From the NCBI GenBank assembly GCA_027068485.1, contig JAMOSB010000011.1:1-62288 (forward strand): a DNA stretch of 62,288 bases. The letters are read 5' to 3'. Below are positions 36,702 to 44,984 of the stretch, piece after piece; the first letter of the stretch is position 1; every line of letters begins with the position of its first letter. The notes beneath the pieces are model-generated. The model saw only the letters and a list, made by a program, of their open reading frames with translations. It was not told the DNA's origin and did no database searches. This DNA comes from Sulfurovum sp. Its GTDB lineage: Bacteria; Campylobacterota; Campylobacteria; Campylobacterales; Sulfurovaceae. Made by a program: the position numbers and the translations under genes.

Positions 36702-37793
36702 CTAAAGTGCTTTAAAGTGTCTAAAAAAGGTGTCGTTTTGTGTGGCTGTCCCCACTGTGATACGCAGTGCATTCATCCCATAGGAGGCGAGATCACGCAC
36801 AATTACCCCTCGCTCTAACAGTCCATTGGCGATCTGTGTGGAGTTACGATCCTCCTCAAAACAGTAGGTGATGAAATTGGTATAGCTCTCGATATAGGCA
36901 AACCCCTGCTCCTTGGCAAACGCTTCATAGCGTCCAATCTGCTCTTGGTGCAACGCAAGAGAGTCGGTGACAAACTGCTCATCTTTGCACGCCTCAATCG
37001 CTGCAGCAAGAGAGAGTGTCGAGATATTAAAGGGAGGACGCATCTTATAGAGCTGATCGATCAGCCACTTCTGTGCAATCCCATACCCCACACGCATACC
37101 CCCTAATCCATACGCCTTAGAGAAAGTCCCTAAGTAGATGACATTCTCATACTCCATAAGGTCTTGAGGGGTAACACGGTACTGCTCATCTTTGGCAGCC
37201 GCATACTCCATATAAGCACAATCAACGACCACAATCGTATCTTTGTGCATCGCTTTGACCATCTTAATCACCTCATCTTTGGTGAGGGCATCACCTGTTG
37301 GATTGTTGGGAGTACAGATATAGACGATTTTGGGTTTACGCATCTCATACGCTTCGATAAACTCCTCATAATCATGCTGATAACTCGCCGTACGCAACAC
37401 CTTCGCCCCCATCTGCTTGGCATAGATCTCATACATCGCAAAAGTCACACCAGACATCAAAACAGAACTCTCCTCATTGAGTACCGCCCGTGAGATAAAC
37501 TCTAGTACCTGATCTGACCCCGCACCGATGATAATACTCTCCTCTTTGACCCCAAAGCGTTGGCTTAGTGCAGCTTTGAGTTCAAACATCGAGTCATCAG
37601 GATAGAGATGTGCCTTGGTAGCGTGTGCTCTAATCACTTCAGCAACCGCAGGGCTTGTCCCGATAGGATTCTCATTGGATGCGAGCTTCACCACATCCTC
37701 AGGTGCGATACCAAACTCACGCACCACCAATTCGATTGGTTTACCTGCCTCATAGGTCTTAATATTTTGTAGTACTTTATTGAACTTTACCAT
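36702..37793 (-). CDS. hisC: Histidinol-phosphate aminotransferase
   Basis: 363 residues, a class I/II PLP aminotransferase. The Schiff-base lysine is Lys226 in [29 protein letters not shown] at the N-terminus and [10 protein letters not shown] are typical of HisC. In organisms without a separate tyrosine or phenylalanine aminotransferase this enzyme can also act on aromatic keto acids; its position next to pheA is consistent with that. The stop is immediately followed by dxs. Confidence 0.94.
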   Translation of the reverse strand: MVKFNKVLQNIKTYEAGKPIELVVREFGIAPEDVVKLASNENPIGTSPAVAEVIRAHATKAHLYPDDSMFELKAALSQRFGVKEESIIIGAGSDQVLEFISRAVLNEESSVLMSGVTFAMYEIYAKQMGAKVLRTASYQHDYEEFIEAYEMRKPKIVYICTPNNPTGDALTKDEVIKMVKAMHKDTIVVVDCAYMEYAAAKDEQYRVTPQDLMEYENVIYLGTFSKAYGLGGMRVGYGIAQKWLIDQLYKMRPPFNISTLSLAAAIEACKDEQFVTDSLALHQEQIGRYEAFAKEQGFAYIESYTNFITYCFEEDRNSTQIANGLLERGVIVRDLASYGMNALRITVGTATQNDTFFRHFKAL

Positions 37794-37818
37794 CTACTTC
37801 TCTCTTTGTATGCTTGGA

Positions 37819-38877
37819 TTAAATATCATCTGTCTCTTTGACATAGGAGCCAAGAACCGTGATCTCTTGTTTGTGTTTTTCCAAAATTGGACGAATATGC
37901 GGATCCTCTTTATGCCCATTAAACTCCAAAAAGAAGATCGACTCTCCCGCTACGATATGTGATTTGATCTTGGTTAGATTGACATTGACCTTCTCAAAGT
38001 CATTGAGGAAATCCACCAAAGCACCTGGCTCATTAGACAACCTCACTAAAATCGTACTCTTATCACTCCCTGAGGGGAGATTATCAAAGTTGGATATCAC
38101 AAAAAATCGGGTCTTATTATTGACATTATCTTCAACATTTTCAAACCGCACGGGGAGATTATGGATCTTAGCTGCCACCGCAGGACAGAGTGCCGCTGCC
38201 TCTGGATCCTCTTTGGCAAGTTGGGCGGCTCTAGCAGTCGACTCCACAGGGATATGCTCTATCTCATCGAGTCCAAGATCTTGTAAAAACTTACGGCACT
38301 GTCCAAACGCAATATCCCGAGAGTAGATGCGTTTGACCGCTTGGTAAGAGGGGTTGATAGTCGCAAAGACAAAGTGCACATCAACCACCACCTCCGCAAT
38401 AATTTTAAGACTATAGGTATCGAGTGAGTTGATAGTATCTGTGACGATACCATTAGAGGAGTTCTCGATAGGTACCACACCAAACTTGGCTGTTCCTCGC
38501 TCAACCTCCCGAAAGATCCCAGGGATAGAGGCGATAGGGATATAGCTACTCAACGCACCAAACTTACTCTCTGCTGCTTGATGGGTGAAGCTCGCTTCAG
38601 GTCCAAGGTACGCAACTGCTTCAGGAAGCTCAAGGTTGCGTGCAACTGCAAACATCTCTAAGAAGAGTGCATCAATCGCCTCATCCGTCAACTTACCCCT
38701 ATTGTGTGCTTTGAGACGATTGAGAATGGCTTGTTCTCGTTCAGGGCGATAGATTGGTGCACCCGTGGTATTTTTGAGTTCACCCACCTGATGAACCAAC
38801 TCCATGCGTTTGTTATACAACTCCAAGAGGCTATCATCAATGGTGTCTATCTCTATGCGTAACTCATCTAGTGTCAT
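37819..38877 (-). CDS. pheA: Bifunctional chorismate mutase / prephenate dehydratase (P-protein)
   Basis: 352 residues in three parts. Residues 1-85 are an AroQ-type chorismate mutase (RIEIDTIDDSLLEL, YRPEREQAIL). Residues about 88-265 are prephenate dehydratase, with YLGPEASFTHQAA, VPIENSSNGIV and the catalytic TRF at 256-258. Residues 275-352 are an ACT domain. In the ACT domain the phenylalanine-binding GAL is present at 285-287, but the second motif, ESRP in E. coli PheA, reads KSHI (305-308), so feedback inhibition may differ. It makes phenylpyruvate for phenylalanine synthesis and sits between lysA and hisC, with 27- and 25-bp spacers. Confidence 0.95.
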   Translation of the reverse strand: MTLDELRIEIDTIDDSLLELYNKRMELVHQVGELKNTTGAPIYRPEREQAILNRLKAHNRGKLTDEAIDALFLEMFAVARNLELPEAVAYLGPEASFTHQAAESKFGALSSYIPIASIPGIFREVERGTAKFGVVPIENSSNGIVTDTINSLDTYSLKIIAEVVVDVHFVFATINPSYQAVKRIYSRDIAFGQCRKFLQDLGLDEIEHIPVESTARAAQLAKEDPEAAALCPAVAAKIHNLPVRFENVEDNVNNKTRFFVISNFDNLPSGSDKSTILVRLSNEPGALVDFLNDFEKVNVNLTKIKSHIVAGESIFFLEFNGHKEDPHIRPILEKHKQEITVLGSYVKETDDI

Positions 38878-38904
38878 CTTCTCTCCTTACTGGGGGTTTA
38901 CTAC

Positions 38905-40116
38905 TTAAGGACGCAAATAATCCATCTCTAAGCGTACCTGATCTTCATAACTCTCTCGCTGACGAATCAAACGATCTTCACCACCTTGAAGTGCCACTTC
39001 AGCACTCTTGGGACGGGTATTATAGTTACTCGCCATCGTAAACCCATACGCTCCTGCGGAGTGTACCACGAGTAGATCATTATGCTCTAGCGGTGGGAGG
39101 CTGACTGCTTTACCCAAAAAGTCACCACTCTCACAAACAGGCCCTACCACATCTGCCTCAGAGCATTCCCCCTCAACCCCTATGGCTTCTATCTTGTGAT
39201 AGGCGTTGTAGAGACTAGGACGAAGTAGATCATTCATCGCTCCATCAACAATCACAAAGCGTTTGGTGTCATTGACCTTCTCGTAGAGCACACGCGTCAA
39301 AAACGCCCCTGCATTGGCGACCATATAGCGTCCAGGTTCACACAGTAGTGTCAAGTCTAATCCCTTGATCGATTCAAAAATCGCTTGAGCATAGGCTTGT
39401 GGAGCAATCGTCTTCTCCTTATCATACACCACACCAATACCCCCTCCCACATCAAAGAACTTGATATCGATCTTGATCGCTTTGAGTGAACGCACGAGAT
39501 CTGCTACAATCATACACGACTCACGAATGGGATCAAGCTTGGTAAGTTGTGAACCGATATGAAAGTGGATCCCGACAGGATTGAGATGGGTAGACTTATT
39601 GGCATAGATATACATTCGTTTTGCCATATTGATCTCTACACCAAACTTATTTTCATGCAATCCTGTGGAGATATAGGGGTGGGTTTGGGGATCGATATTG
39701 GGATTGACACGGATAGAGATACGCGCCTCTTTATCAAGCTCTTTGGCGATCATCTCCACACGCTTCATCTCCGCTTCACTCTCAAGATTAAGCAGAAGAA
39801 TATCTTTTTGGAGGGCTTCGCGTATCTCATCATCTCTCTTACCTACACCAGAGAAGATGATCTTATAGCGATCGATCCCCGCATCCAATGCCCGCTTGAC
39901 CTCACCGATACTTACACAGTCCGCTCCTGCACCTAGCTTGGCAAGGTGTGCAATGACTGAGAGATTTGAGTTGGCTTTGACAGCATAGTTAATCATCGAT
40001 TTCTTACCTGCAAATGCCTCTTTGAGTGTGGTGTATCTATTTTCTATATAATCAAAGTCATACACATACAGTGGTGTACCATACTTCTTGACCAGTGCTT
40101 TGGTATCAATACTCAT
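38905..40116 (-). CDS. lysA: Diaminopimelate decarboxylase
   Basis: 403 residues, a fold-III PLP decarboxylase that makes L-lysine in the last step of the DAP pathway. The PLP lysine is Lys47 in INYAVKANSN. Other motifs are HFHIGSQLT, the glycine loop FDVGGGIGV, CEPGRYMVANAG and the catalytic cysteine in PVCESGDFL. It heads lysA-pheA-hisC-dxs. A -10-like TAAAAT lies upstream at 40163-40168. The Campylobacter order has a HAD hydrolase gene between lysA and pheA that is absent here. Confidence 0.96.
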   Translation of the reverse strand: MSIDTKALVKKYGTPLYVYDFDYIENRYTTLKEAFAGKKSMINYAVKANSNLSVIAHLAKLGAGADCVSIGEVKRALDAGIDRYKIIFSGVGKRDDEIREALQKDILLLNLESEAEMKRVEMIAKELDKEARISIRVNPNIDPQTHPYISTGLHENKFGVEINMAKRMYIYANKSTHLNPVGIHFHIGSQLTKLDPIRESCMIVADLVRSLKAIKIDIKFFDVGGGIGVVYDKEKTIAPQAYAQAIFESIKGLDLTLLCEPGRYMVANAGAFLTRVLYEKVNDTKRFVIVDGAMNDLLRPSLYNAYHKIEAIGVEGECSEADVVGPVCESGDFLGKAVSLPPLEHNDLLVVHSAGAYGFTMASNYNTRPKSAEVALQGGEDRLIRQRESYEDQVRLEMDYLRP

Positions 40117-40135
40117 CTATCCTATCCTCTATCTA

Positions 40136-40148
40136 CTCACATTGTGAG
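40136..40148. promoter_or_regulatory. Small palindrome in the lysA leader
   Basis: CTCACA-T-TGTGAG lies between the candidate -10 box (TAAAAT, 40163-40168) and the lysA start, 20 bp ahead of the ATG. It could be an operator. Confidence 0.3.
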
Positions 40149-40162
40149 GCTATTTTGGGGTG

Positions 40163-40168
40163 ATTTTA
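40163..40168 (-). promoter_or_regulatory. Candidate -10 box for lysA
   Basis: TAAAAT on the minus strand in TTTTAGATAAAATCACC, 47 bp before the lysA start. Confidence 0.35.
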
Positions 40169-40200
40169 TCTAAAACTTGATTAGAGGTAGGCGTAGGGGT

Positions 40201-40228
40201 GTCGGGTGTGACTACCCGACGGTTTTTT
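40201..40228 (+). terminator. Hairpin with U-tract on the plus strand
   Basis: GTCGGGT-GTGACT-ACCCGAC-GG-TTTTTT is a textbook intrinsic terminator on the plus strand, while both flanking genes are on the minus strand. For the minus strand it lies just after the stop of the lipoprotein gene, with an A-run before the stem and no U-run after it. Confidence 0.6.
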
Positions 40229-40229
40229 A

Positions 40230-41522
40230 CTATTTGAGGCGTTTGATACAACGCAAAGCATACCCTGTGGCACGATAAGCTTCTGACCAGCGTACTGCAC
40301 TATCTTCATACGAGAAGGCGTACCCTTTATCCCCTGGAGCCACAGAGGTTGTCCAGATAAACCCTTTGTTGTCCTCCTGTTCAATCGTCTCCGAACCATT
40401 AGAGCGGTACCCTGCTTTGGCAAGTTTGAGTGAGGAGTTAAAGGCAGTGGTTGCACTATTGATTCCCTCTGCTTGTACCACGGTATCGATCTCATCTTTA
40501 CATGGGATATACCACCCTTTAGGACAGACTACACTCGCGTTTTTATCCGCCCATGAGGCGTTTCTATCAGCTACAAAGCCTGTAGTATTCTCATCGCCAT
40601 TACCCGTCAACCAATCAAAAAGTCCAGAGGTCGCAAGCTCAAAACTACTAGAGGCATAGGGGAAAGTGTGTGGATTGAGATCTTGTGTACGCGTACTCTG
40701 ACGCTCTTGGTGCTTATCATACCCACGCCCCCACTGATAGAGATCCCCATAACAGTTATGATCTATGGCACTACTACACTTTGCATTGGCACCCAAGTCT
40801 CGATCAAACCAAGTACGGTTATCTTGAGCGATGACTTCACAGTAGACAGCTCCCCTAAAGAGAAAACAGGCATCAAGCGGATCATAGGGATCACTGAGGT
40901 AGTTATCAGGTGTTAATGAGATATTATCCTCTGTACCATTGAGATAGTCATCTCCATCACAGTTCTCTACCTGCCACATCACATTGGAGTTATTATAGTC
41001 ACGATACCCTACAGCTTGTTTTGGTAGACACGAGAGGAGTGCAGTACTGTTACCATCGGCACTCTTATCTGCTCCATCTTTTACCCCATCTCCATCGGTA
41101 TCAGGGTTGGTAGTATTGGTCTCATTGGCATCCATTACACCATTCATATTGAGATCCTCTTCACGATTGAGTAGCCCATCGTTATCTCTATCACACATCG
41201 CATGGGTGATATCAGGATCACAAGGATTAAGTGGATCTGAAATTTGTGTTGGATGGAGTGTGGTATTGAGATCATCACGATTTAAGACCTCCTCCCCATC
41301 GGTGAGTCCATCATCATCGGTATCATTATCGAGTGGATCAGTAAAGTACCGACTCTTCTCATCCGCATTACTCAAACCATCAAAATCTTGATCACACTCC
41401 CCTGCGGTGATATCCACTTCACAGATTGGAGGAGGCTCCTCCATCGCTCTATCCCCACATCCACTCATAAAAAAGAGTGCGGTCAATAGAGTAAAAATAG
41501 CCACTTTTGTATTGAAAACCAT
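40230..41522 (-). CDS. Lipoprotein with thrombospondin type-3 repeats and C-terminal FISUMP domain
   Basis: 430 residues. The lipobox MSGC gives lipidated Cys22. Residues about 38-210 are thrombospondin type 3-like Ca2+-binding repeats (DQDFDGLSNADE, DTDDDGLTDGEE, DRDNDGLLNREE, DTDGDGVKDGAD). The rest matches the Fibrobacter succinogenes major paralogous (FISUMP) domain: WFDRDLGANAKC, CYGDLYQWGRGYD, CPKGWYIPCKDEI and GYALRCIK. It is a paralogue of the protein at 41708-42808. FISUMP domains occur on surface proteins of unknown role. It has its own upstream element, shared with ompA. Probably an outer-membrane lipoprotein. Confidence 0.85.
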   Translation of the reverse strand: MVFNTKVAIFTLLTALFFMSGCGDRAMEEPPPICEVDITAGECDQDFDGLSNADEKSRYFTDPLDNDTDDDGLTDGEEVLNRDDLNTTLHPTQISDPLNPCDPDITHAMCDRDNDGLLNREEDLNMNGVMDANETNTTNPDTDGDGVKDGADKSADGNSTALLSCLPKQAVGYRDYNNSNVMWQVENCDGDDYLNGTEDNISLTPDNYLSDPYDPLDACFLFRGAVYCEVIAQDNRTWFDRDLGANAKCSSAIDHNCYGDLYQWGRGYDKHQERQSTRTQDLNPHTFPYASSSFELATSGLFDWLTGNGDENTTGFVADRNASWADKNASVVCPKGWYIPCKDEIDTVVQAEGINSATTAFNSSLKLAKAGYRSNGSETIEQEDNKGFIWTTSVAPGDKGYAFSYEDSAVRWSEAYRATGYALRCIKRLK

Positions 41523-41554
41523 TCGTGTTCCTTGTAGTATATATTATCTACATT

Positions 41555-41577
41555 GATTTTAAACTAATGAATATTAA
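41555..41577 (-). promoter_or_regulatory. Shared upstream element before the lipoprotein gene
   Basis: The plus strand reads GATTTTAAACTAAT-G-AATATTAA. It differs by one base from the element at 43912-43934 upstream of ompA. On the minus strand it contains the -10-like TTTAAAAT. It lies 33 bp before the start codon. Confidence 0.5.
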
Positions 41578-41664
41578 GGAGAGGTAAATCAGGAAAGAAA
41601 TCTAAAGTATCCTAAGGGAGTGTACCCTATTGAGTAGAAAAGTGAGGGATTTTAATCATAGTGT

Positions 41665-41692
41665 GAAGTGCTATCCGTAAGGGTAGCACTTC
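41665..41692 (-). terminator. 12-bp hairpin after the second lipoprotein gene
   Basis: GAAGTGCTACCC-TTAC-GGATAGCACTTC on the minus strand forms a 12-bp stem with one G-U pair, 16 bp past the stop of the lipoprotein gene at 41708. No U-run follows. Confidence 0.55.
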
Positions 41693-41707
41693 AACAATAC
41701 GGTAGGC

Positions 41708-42808
41708 TTATTTCGCACTACTTTTTTTAGGCTCTTTGATACATCGTACCATTGAACCATAGGCATTAACATGCTCCTCTATCTCACACAGAGAAGGGGT
41801 AGCAATGGTATCTTTACAGCGTAGGTGACACGCGGTATCGGCTTTACCCGCAGCACTTGCAGAGGAGCTCCAGAGTGAGTGAACATCCTCTTGAGCTGTT
41901 AGGTCTCCATCATCATCTGCACGGTATCCACCATTAAGTGGGATCAGGAAGTGCTCCCGTGCATCTGTTTCAGCAATCATCTCTTGCATCTCTGCTTTAC
42001 TTGGTACATACCATCCTACAGGACAGATATCACCTGTTGTGCTATCTCTCCAAAGCGTGATACGAGGCTCAGTCTTGGTAGCATCAGCTCCTGTCAACCA
42101 ATCATTACTAAGGGTAACAAACTTACGACTACTCTTTGCTGCTACAAGAGAGGTGATCTGTGTATCAGTGATAGAAGAGCTAAGCTTCTCATGCCCACTG
42201 CGTACACGACCCCACTGGTAGTAGTCTCCCGCACACTTACGGTTTGCACTCCACTCTTTATTGGCATCACAAGGTTGCTCTGCACCCAAAGCTCTATCCA
42301 TCCAAGTGACATTCCCTTCTGCATTATCAATCTCACAGTAGGTGTGATCTTCAAATCTAAAACACTCACTTTTGGCATCATAAGGATCACTAAGGTACCC
42401 CTCTGTTACACTATCTTCTTCTCCGTTAAGATAGTCATCCCCATCACAGTTGGCTGCTTGCCATACGGTACTGTTTTTGTCATACCCTCTATATCCCGCA
42501 CTCTGTGCAGGATCACAAGGATCAAGAGGATCACTAATCGCAGTGGCAACTGCTGTAGTCATATCACTATCTACACCATTGACCTCTTCCCCATCAGTAA
42601 ATCCATCTCCATCGGTATCAGGATTTTTAGGGTCTGTGTTGTAGCTGTTAATCTCATCTGCATCACTGAGTCCATCACTATCGGTGTCAACATCTGCTAC
42701 AGGTATCCCTGAAGCCTTCTCAAAACCTTCTGCTCTATCCCCACAGCCGTTGAGTGCCAAAAGGGCAATCAGTGCTGTACTTACAATTAAATTTCTATTT
42801 AGTAGCAT
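41708..42808 (-). CDS. Lipoprotein with thrombospondin type-3 repeats and FISUMP domain, paralogue of 40230-41522
   Basis: 366 residues with lipobox LNGC (Cys22). The Ca2+-binding repeats are fewer (DTDSDGLSDADE, DTDGDGFTDGEE). The C-terminal FISUMP-type domain has WMDRALGAEQPC, CAGDYYQWGRV, ICPVGWYVPSKAEM and GSMVRCIKE. Its first 14 bases overlap the end of ompA (ATG inside the last codons of ompA), so it is translationally coupled to ompA and probably acts at the outer membrane with it. Tail KKSSAK. No enzymatic motif seen. Confidence 0.83.
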   Translation of the reverse strand: MLLNRNLIVSTALIALLALNGCGDRAEGFEKASGIPVADVDTDSDGLSDADEINSYNTDPKNPDTDGDGFTDGEEVNGVDSDMTTAVATAISDPLDPCDPAQSAGYRGYDKNSTVWQAANCDGDDYLNGEEDSVTEGYLSDPYDAKSECFRFEDHTYCEIDNAEGNVTWMDRALGAEQPCDANKEWSANRKCAGDYYQWGRVRSGHEKLSSSITDTQITSLVAAKSSRKFVTLSNDWLTGADATKTEPRITLWRDSTTGDICPVGWYVPSKAEMQEMIAETDAREHFLIPLNGGYRADDDGDLTAQEDVHSLWSSSASAAGKADTACHLRCKDTIATPSLCEIEEHVNAYGSMVRCIKEPKKSSAK

Positions 42809-43838
42809 GTTCTCTCGCTTGTATTACATTTGCAGGATAAGTCAACTCAACTTCAATTCTTCTGTTGAGACTCTTCCCTGATTTGGTTGCATTAGATGCA
42901 ATAGGCATTCTCTCACCTTTCCCCTCTGCACTAAGACGATTGGGACTGACTCCAAGCTCTACGAGTTTATTGAGTACCGCTTTGGCTCTCTTCTCAGAGA
43001 GAATCATATTGTAGGCATCACTCGCATCACTATCGGTATGTCCAATGATCTTCACCATTGTCCCTCTATTCCCCATAAGGAATGTAGCAAAACGCTCTAC
43101 TTTTGGTAGTGAGTAGGGACGGATAGTCGCTTTATCGACATCAAAGTGGATACGAAGTGTCGCTTTGATAGGACATCCATACTGATCCACAGTGAAGTAA
43201 CACGGCGTTCCAGGACACTGGTCAATCACATCAGCTACCCCATCTCTATCCTCATCAGGCGCATCGATCTTCTTAGGACAGGTATTCTCATCTTTTTTCT
43301 CTGTTTTTCTAAATTTTGAAAGAGGAGTAGAGACACCAGCCGTAAGTACTACTTCATTGTCCTCATTCTCATTACTTGACCTGATATCAACTAGTCTACC
43401 CTCAAGCTTAAAGTTGTAGCCATCCTCTTGGTGGTAGGTTACCCCTGCACCTGTCTGGATAAACATATGATCTTCAAACTCATGATCCAATGCACCATCT
43501 ACATGCTCATACCCTACACCTGCAAGGATATGAGGAGAGACAACATTATCACGACCAAACTCATAGACAGCATTGATTGAACCTTTAACAAGGGCATTGA
43601 CTGTTTTATAGTCTGTGGTGCGTACATAATCCACATCAACTCTTGGCTTGAGTCCGAAATCATTAATCTCATTGAACTGATAAGTCACACCACCACTGAT
43701 GTTTTTTGGATTGATTGAGTCGTTGTTGTGAAGGGAGGTCAATCCTACATTGATACCAATCTCATCTTCTTGTGCAAAAGTAGCTGTCGTCATACCGACT
43801 AAAACAGCTGCTGCTGCCATGATTCGAATACTTCTCAT
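42795..43838 (-). CDS. OmpA-family outer-membrane protein
   Basis: About 347 residues. ATG 43838 is chosen because AAAAGGAG precedes it; the frame is open to an ATG at 43877. There is a signal peptide (MRSIRIMAAAAVLVG, ending TTATFAQ), an N-terminal 8-strand-type barrel of about 165 residues and the hinge DAPDEDRDGVADVIDQCPGT, a type-3 repeat-like Ca2+ motif. The C-terminal OmpA domain (about 235-345) has RIHFDVDKATIRP, GHTDSDASDAYN and NRRIEVEL, with the peptidoglycan-binding Asp and Arg. It anchors the outer membrane to the cell wall. The stop overlaps the next gene by 14 bp, giving an OmpA-lipoprotein operon. Confidence 0.92.
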   Translation of the reverse strand: MRSIRIMAAAAVLVGMTTATFAQEDEIGINVGLTSLHNNDSINPKNISGGVTYQFNEINDFGLKPRVDVDYVRTTDYKTVNALVKGSINAVYEFGRDNVVSPHILAGVGYEHVDGALDHEFEDHMFIQTGAGVTYHQEDGYNFKLEGRLVDIRSSNENEDNEVVLTAGVSTPLSKFRKTEKKDENTCPKKIDAPDEDRDGVADVIDQCPGTPCYFTVDQYGCPIKATLRIHFDVDKATIRPYSLPKVERFATFLMGNRGTMVKIIGHTDSDASDAYNMILSEKRAKAVLNKLVELGVSPNRLSAEGKGERMPIASNATKSGKSLNRRIEVELTYPANVIQAREHATK

Positions 43839-43911
43839 CGCCTTACTCCTTTTCTCCTGATTTTTTATATTTTCCATAACAAGTTCTACTTAGATAGGAA
43901 ATCCGATACCC

Positions 43912-43934
43912 GATTTTAAACTAATTAATATTAA
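43912..43934 (-). promoter_or_regulatory. Shared upstream element before ompA
   Basis: The plus strand reads GATTTTAAACTAAT-T-AATATTAA. It matches 22 of 23 bases with 41555-41577 and would place a -10-like TTTAAAAT on the minus strand about 75 bp before the ompA start. Confidence 0.5.
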
Positions 43935-44049
43935 ATACATATTAAAAAATGTTAAATAGAATGAATTGGGTAAAACTTAGGGAAACTATCGTATACTTTT
44001 GTCAAAATTTATCGTGATATTTTACCCTATTTAACCTAAAGGAGTCACC

Positions 44050-44982
44050 TTGAAACGCTCGACAAAGGTATCCACTCTACTACTACTCTGTGGCACCCTG
44101 CTCTATAGTAATAGTTTTAGTATCAAACTCGCAAGCTACAGTAATAAAACGCGTCTACTCCAAGAGATAGAGGCACTCAGTGAAGGGATTGGAGAGGGGG
44201 TTATCATCCAGAAAGAGGGATCCCTCTACAAAGCCTACTCACCCCCCTTCAAGACCAAACAAGAGGCACTTGCGGTACTTCCACTCTACCGCCAACTCTT
44301 TGGGGATGCCTATATCACCACACACCCTATCCATCACACAACACACACACCACCCCCCACAGCTCACTTAGTAGAGGAGAACACCACAACAAACCCTGCC
44401 TTTGAGAGCTATCAAGCCGATATTCAGCCCTCTACCCTCCCCCCTTCTAGCTTAGTGATAACCAAGCCTGAGGAGAATCGCACCACACCCACACTACCCC
44501 AAGAGCAAAATAGCACCCAAACACCTCTTCCAACCGTAGAAAAAACCGTAGAGGAGAATCGTACTACTCCTCTTGAGAAGATCACAAAACACACAGGGAT
44601 ACTAATCCCTACTACCACACCAACATATCAAAAGAGTCTCTCAGAGGTACTACACAACCGTACCTTCTTTCTTGTCCCTGATACGATCACCTCCAATAGC
44701 CAAAAACTACTCATTGAAGCCAAGTTTGATGGAAGCCATGTGACCTATAAATCACTCCAAGGAGCCATTCCCTCACTCAAAATGGGCTATAGTGTCCAGC
44801 AAGAAAAACTCTACTTTCTACACAATGGAAGAGTCAATCCACAACACTTTAGCCGTATTGAGCGAGAGTATTTTGAGTACTATGTCATCTCCAAATGGAT
44901 TGCTAATCGACGCATCAGTCAAACACGCTACTACAAGATACGCGAAGCAGCACAATCTTATCTAGACTCAATCAACCTCTAA
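44050..44982 (+). CDS. Secreted or periplasmic protein with SPOR-like N-terminal region
   Basis: 310 residues from a TTG start (GGAG 6 bases upstream). There is a signal peptide (KVSTLLLLCGTLLYSNS). Residues about 23-90 (IKLASYSNKTRLLQEIEAL, then YKAYSPPFKTKQEALAVLPLYRQLF) have the pattern of a SPOR domain, a fold that binds denuded peptidoglycan. A long Thr/Pro/Glu-rich linker (about 95-200) leads to a conserved-looking C-terminal part of about 110 residues with several Tyr (YYVISKWIANRRISQTRYYK) that I do not recognise. It is monocistronic and divergent from ompA. It is convergent with lptG, with 2 bp between stops. Confidence 0.6.
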   Translation: MKRSTKVSTLLLLCGTLLYSNSFSIKLASYSNKTRLLQEIEALSEGIGEGVIIQKEGSLYKAYSPPFKTKQEALAVLPLYRQLFGDAYITTHPIHHTTHTPPPTAHLVEENTTTNPAFESYQADIQPSTLPPSSLVITKPEENRTTPTLPQEQNSTQTPLPTVEKTVEENRTTPLEKITKHTGILIPTTTPTYQKSLSEVLHNRTFFLVPDTITSNSQKLLIEAKFDGSHVTYKSLQGAIPSLKMGYSVQQEKLYFLHNGRVNPQHFSRIEREYFEYYVISKWIANRRISQTRYYKIREAAQSYLDSINL

Positions 44983-44984
44983 AT

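Noticed and set aside
40117..40229. Lysine riboswitch upstream of lysA
   Set aside because: The gap is only 113 bp and holds a terminator hairpin, a -10-like box and a 6-bp dyad; no five-helix lysine aptamer fits.
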